Assembly (NCBI GenBank): GCA_902651635.1
Contig: CACRSC010000129.1
Location: 1-43,265 of the forward strand
DNA from: Mastigamoeba balamuthi
Taxonomy: Eukaryota > Evosea > Mastigamoebida > Mastigamoebidae
Direction: 5' to 3'
Length of the DNA: 43,265 bases
The translations under genes were made by a program, and so were the position numbers. Shown one piece after another: positions 41,045 through 43,265 of this stretch (position 1 is the stretch's first letter; each line of letters opens with the position of its first letter). Under the pieces are notes generated by a model that was not told the origin of the DNA, ran no database searches, and saw nothing but the letters and a program-made list of their open reading frames with translations.

Positions 41045-43265
41045 ATGTCTCTCCCTTCTGGTGCGGTCCTCCCCCTCCCTTTTGTGTCCTCACGCTCGGC
41101 CGAGCAGGAGGAGCCGCGCCGCCACCGCCGCCCCCGCCCAGCGGCTGGGTGATGATACCAGACCCCGTGACGGGCACGTACTACTTCAACCCCGCGACGC
41201 GCGAGACCTCGTGGAACCCCCCGGTCGCCGAGCCCCGTGCGCGCACACCACCACACACACCCCCCACCCAATAAATGAAATTTGCAATTTAATTTCACGA
41301 TTCGATTCGTAGCGCTGCCGCCGGGCTGGCAGAAGACCATGGACCCACGCACGGGCCGCGTGTTCTACATCGACCACAACACGCGCCAGACGTCGTGGAC
41401 GCTGCCCTCGTTCGCCCCGCCAGTGCCCCCGAAGCCCGTGGCGCCGACCGAGCCCGCGATGCCCGTGCAGCCTGCGGCTGTGCCGTCGCTGCAGCAGCCC
41501 ATCGCTCCGATGCAGCAGCAGCAGGCGCAGCAGCAGGGGCCATCGAGGCCGCGAGCGCCTACTACGCGCAGGCGCAGTACAAGCCACAGCAGCAGCAGCA
41601 GCTGGCACAGCAGCAGCAGCAGCAGCAGCAGCAGCACCTGCTGCAGCACCTACAGCAGCAGCAGGCGCAGCAGCATCTACAGCAGCACAGCAGCAGCAGG
41701 AAGCACTGCAATCCCAGCCGCAGACTCCACGCCAGGGTCCTCTGCCCCCTCTGTCGCTCAAGGACACTGTGTTGGGGACGACCGCCGTGCGCACCAGGGG
41801 CAGCAGCGTCATCGGCAACGAGAAGGCGCTGCTCGAGGGATTGGAGAGAGATCTGTGGTCCAAACTCAGGTTCGCATCCTCCGCGCTCGGCACGGTGCCC
41901 ACCCCCGACGACCCGCTGGCGGGCAAGCGCATGCTCGAGGAGCGCATGGGCAGGGCAGAGCAAGACGGCGATTCCCAGGACAGCGATCCCGGAGTGGACC
42001 TGCTGATGGCCCTAGAGTACGACAGTCTCAATTTCCACAAGGACGCTCTCGCAGCGCTCGGTGCGTACGCGGAAGCCCTGCGCAAGAGCCAACAGCTTGC
42101 GGACCCACTGGTGCTGCTGGCCGCCGCGAGGATCCTCCTCAAGGGCGACGCGGCCAGGATCGGCCTCTGTATCTCTGACCTCAGGAAGGCGGTCCCACCC
42201 GACTCCCTCGACAAGTGGCTCACCGCCGCCGAGAAGCAGGCCTCTCTCAGCTGCTCGACCAGTGTCGGCGGATGCGGCGGTGGCAGAGGATGTGGCGGTG
42301 GCGTCGTTGTCGGGTGTACACGGAGCGATGACCCGCACAAGGCGCGGTGGGAGGAGCTCAAGGGCAAGGGCTGCTGCTCGGACGCCATCGAGAAGCTGCT
42401 GGCCATGTCGGGGCTGCGGCGGGTCAAGGACGAGGCACTGCGGCTGATGCAGTCGGGGCTTGCGTTCAGAGGCATGGACGCCGCGCAGCGCAAGCGCAAC
42501 CTCGCGTCCGTGCAGCTCAACTACATGTTCCTCGGGGCCCCCGGAACAGGCAAGACCACCGTGGCCGAGCTCTTCGCGTCGATCCTCAAGGACGCGGGGC
42601 TGATGGCGTCGGGCAGCTTCGTTCGAACGTCGGGGGCCACTGCCAAGGACAAGGGGGCCGACGAGTTCCGCAAGCTGGTGGGCCAGGCGAGCAACGGGGT
42701 CCTCTTTGTCGACGAGGCATACCAGCTCGATCCCGCCAACGATCCCAGGGGCACCGCCATCGCGGACGAGCTGCTCGTGCTGGCAGAGGACAGGCGCTCG
42801 GAGCTCTCCATTGTGCTCTGCGGCTACCGCGACGAGATGGACAGCAAGCTCTGCTCCTACAACTTGGGCTTTAGCAGCAGGTGTGCCGCGGCCAGGAGCA
42901 TCCTGACCCCTGCGATGCAGGTTCAAGGAGGTGGCCTTTGAGAACATGAGTGACGAGGAGCTGGGGCGCATCTGGGACACGTTCGTCAGCGAGGGCGGGT
43001 GGACCACCGACGGCAAGGTCCGCGGCGTCGTCCTGCGGCGCCTCGCACGGATGCGGTCGCAGCCGGGGTTCGCCAACGCCCGCGACGTCCGCAACCTCTT
43101 CGGGAAGGCCATCTCGAGTGCCATGCAGCGCTCGGCCGACGGGCAGCGGTGCGTCAGCGTCGAGGACGTTATCGGCGAGCCCCCGCTGAAGAACCCGCGG
43201 ATTCGCGAGGTCCTCGGTGAGATGGACGGCAAGATAGGGTGGGGGGCCGTCAAGAAGTCGGCCCA
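41045..43265 (+). CDS. Double WW-domain, CbxX/CfqX-type AAA ATPase (3' incomplete)
   Basis: Host gene. Exon 1 is tiny (41045-41060, MSLPS plus one base); introns at 41061-41107 (47 nt), 41237-41312 (76 nt) and 42881-42920 (40 nt) keep frame. Domains: Pro run, WW1 (SGWVMIPDPVTGTYYFNPAT, ETSWNPP), WW2 split off by the second intron (LPPGWQKTMDPRTGRVFYID, QTSWTLP), a Gln-rich linker (about 41500-41720), then helices and a CbxX/CfqX-type AAA module (CbbX/SpoVK relatives): Walker A GAPGTGKTT (near 42535), Walker B GVLFVDEAYQL, ELSIVLCGYRDEM and, after the last intron, FKEVAFENMSDEELGRIW and FANARDVRNLFGKAI. WW domains bind proline-rich peptides, so the ATPase may be targeted to such partners. The linker shows two frame changes (near 41540 and 41700) with no plausible intron: indels in CAG repeats, from sequencing or mutation. 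Runs off the window. Confidence 0.85.

Noticed and set aside
41186-42520. 444-codon minus-strand frame opposite the WW-AAA gene
   Set aside because: Low-complexity Ser/Ala/Arg text; the plus strand carries WW and Walker motifs with consistent introns.
42400-43265. Bacterial or plastid cbbX gene
   Set aside because: The AAA module is joined to WW domains and contains spliceosomal introns, so it is a nuclear eukaryotic gene; no Rubisco genes nearby.

Overview
This is a stretch of nuclear DNA from a eukaryote, most likely a protist or alga; I cannot name the group. The two host genes that can be read have short GT-AG introns (about 40-76 nt). Almost everything else is transposons of many classes, several nested in one another. 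A run of 107 Ns (11495-11601) and a lone N (35924) mark it as draft assembly.

Layout. 525-2473 (minus): gag and protease remains of a Ty3/gypsy element. 2690-6420: a decayed Helitron Rep-helicase split by a 1.2 kb terminal-inverted-repeat insertion (4722-5956), followed to 7534 by a possible OB-fold/RPA-like tail. 7819-10010: a host gene for a Golgi-type family GT10 fucosyltransferase with an extra C-terminal domain. 10571-16379: a repeat-only derivative of a Harbinger-like element, a piggyBac-like transposon holding the N gap, an exon it interrupts, a dead chromovirus pol (integrase, GPY/F module and chromodomain, plus reverse transcriptase) and a broken Harbinger transposase. 16536-18120: two Tc1 remnants. 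19318-20460: a 1.14 kb TIR transposon. 21054-21420: another repeat-only Harbinger derivative. 22531-27955: a GC-rich DIRS-type retrotransposon whose gag, RT-RNase H and tyrosine recombinase lie in one reading frame separated by single stop codons. 28485-30276: the complete second copy of the piggyBac-like transposon. 32081-36870 and 37375-40092: two consecutive copies of a Harbinger-like element with a divergently transcribed six-exon companion gene. A Tc1 element (33877-35128) sits inside the first and a TIR element (37989-38959) inside the second. 41045-43265: start of a host gene with two WW domains, a Gln-rich linker and a CbxX/CfqX-type AAA ATPase; it runs off the window.

The points I rate highest are: the piggyBac-like transposon with 4-bp YGAG target sites instead of TTAA and two seemingly identical copies; the DIRS element with in-phase stops instead of start codons between its proteins; the Harbinger-like element with an unrecognised, intron-rich partner gene; and the two host genes with unusual domain fusions.
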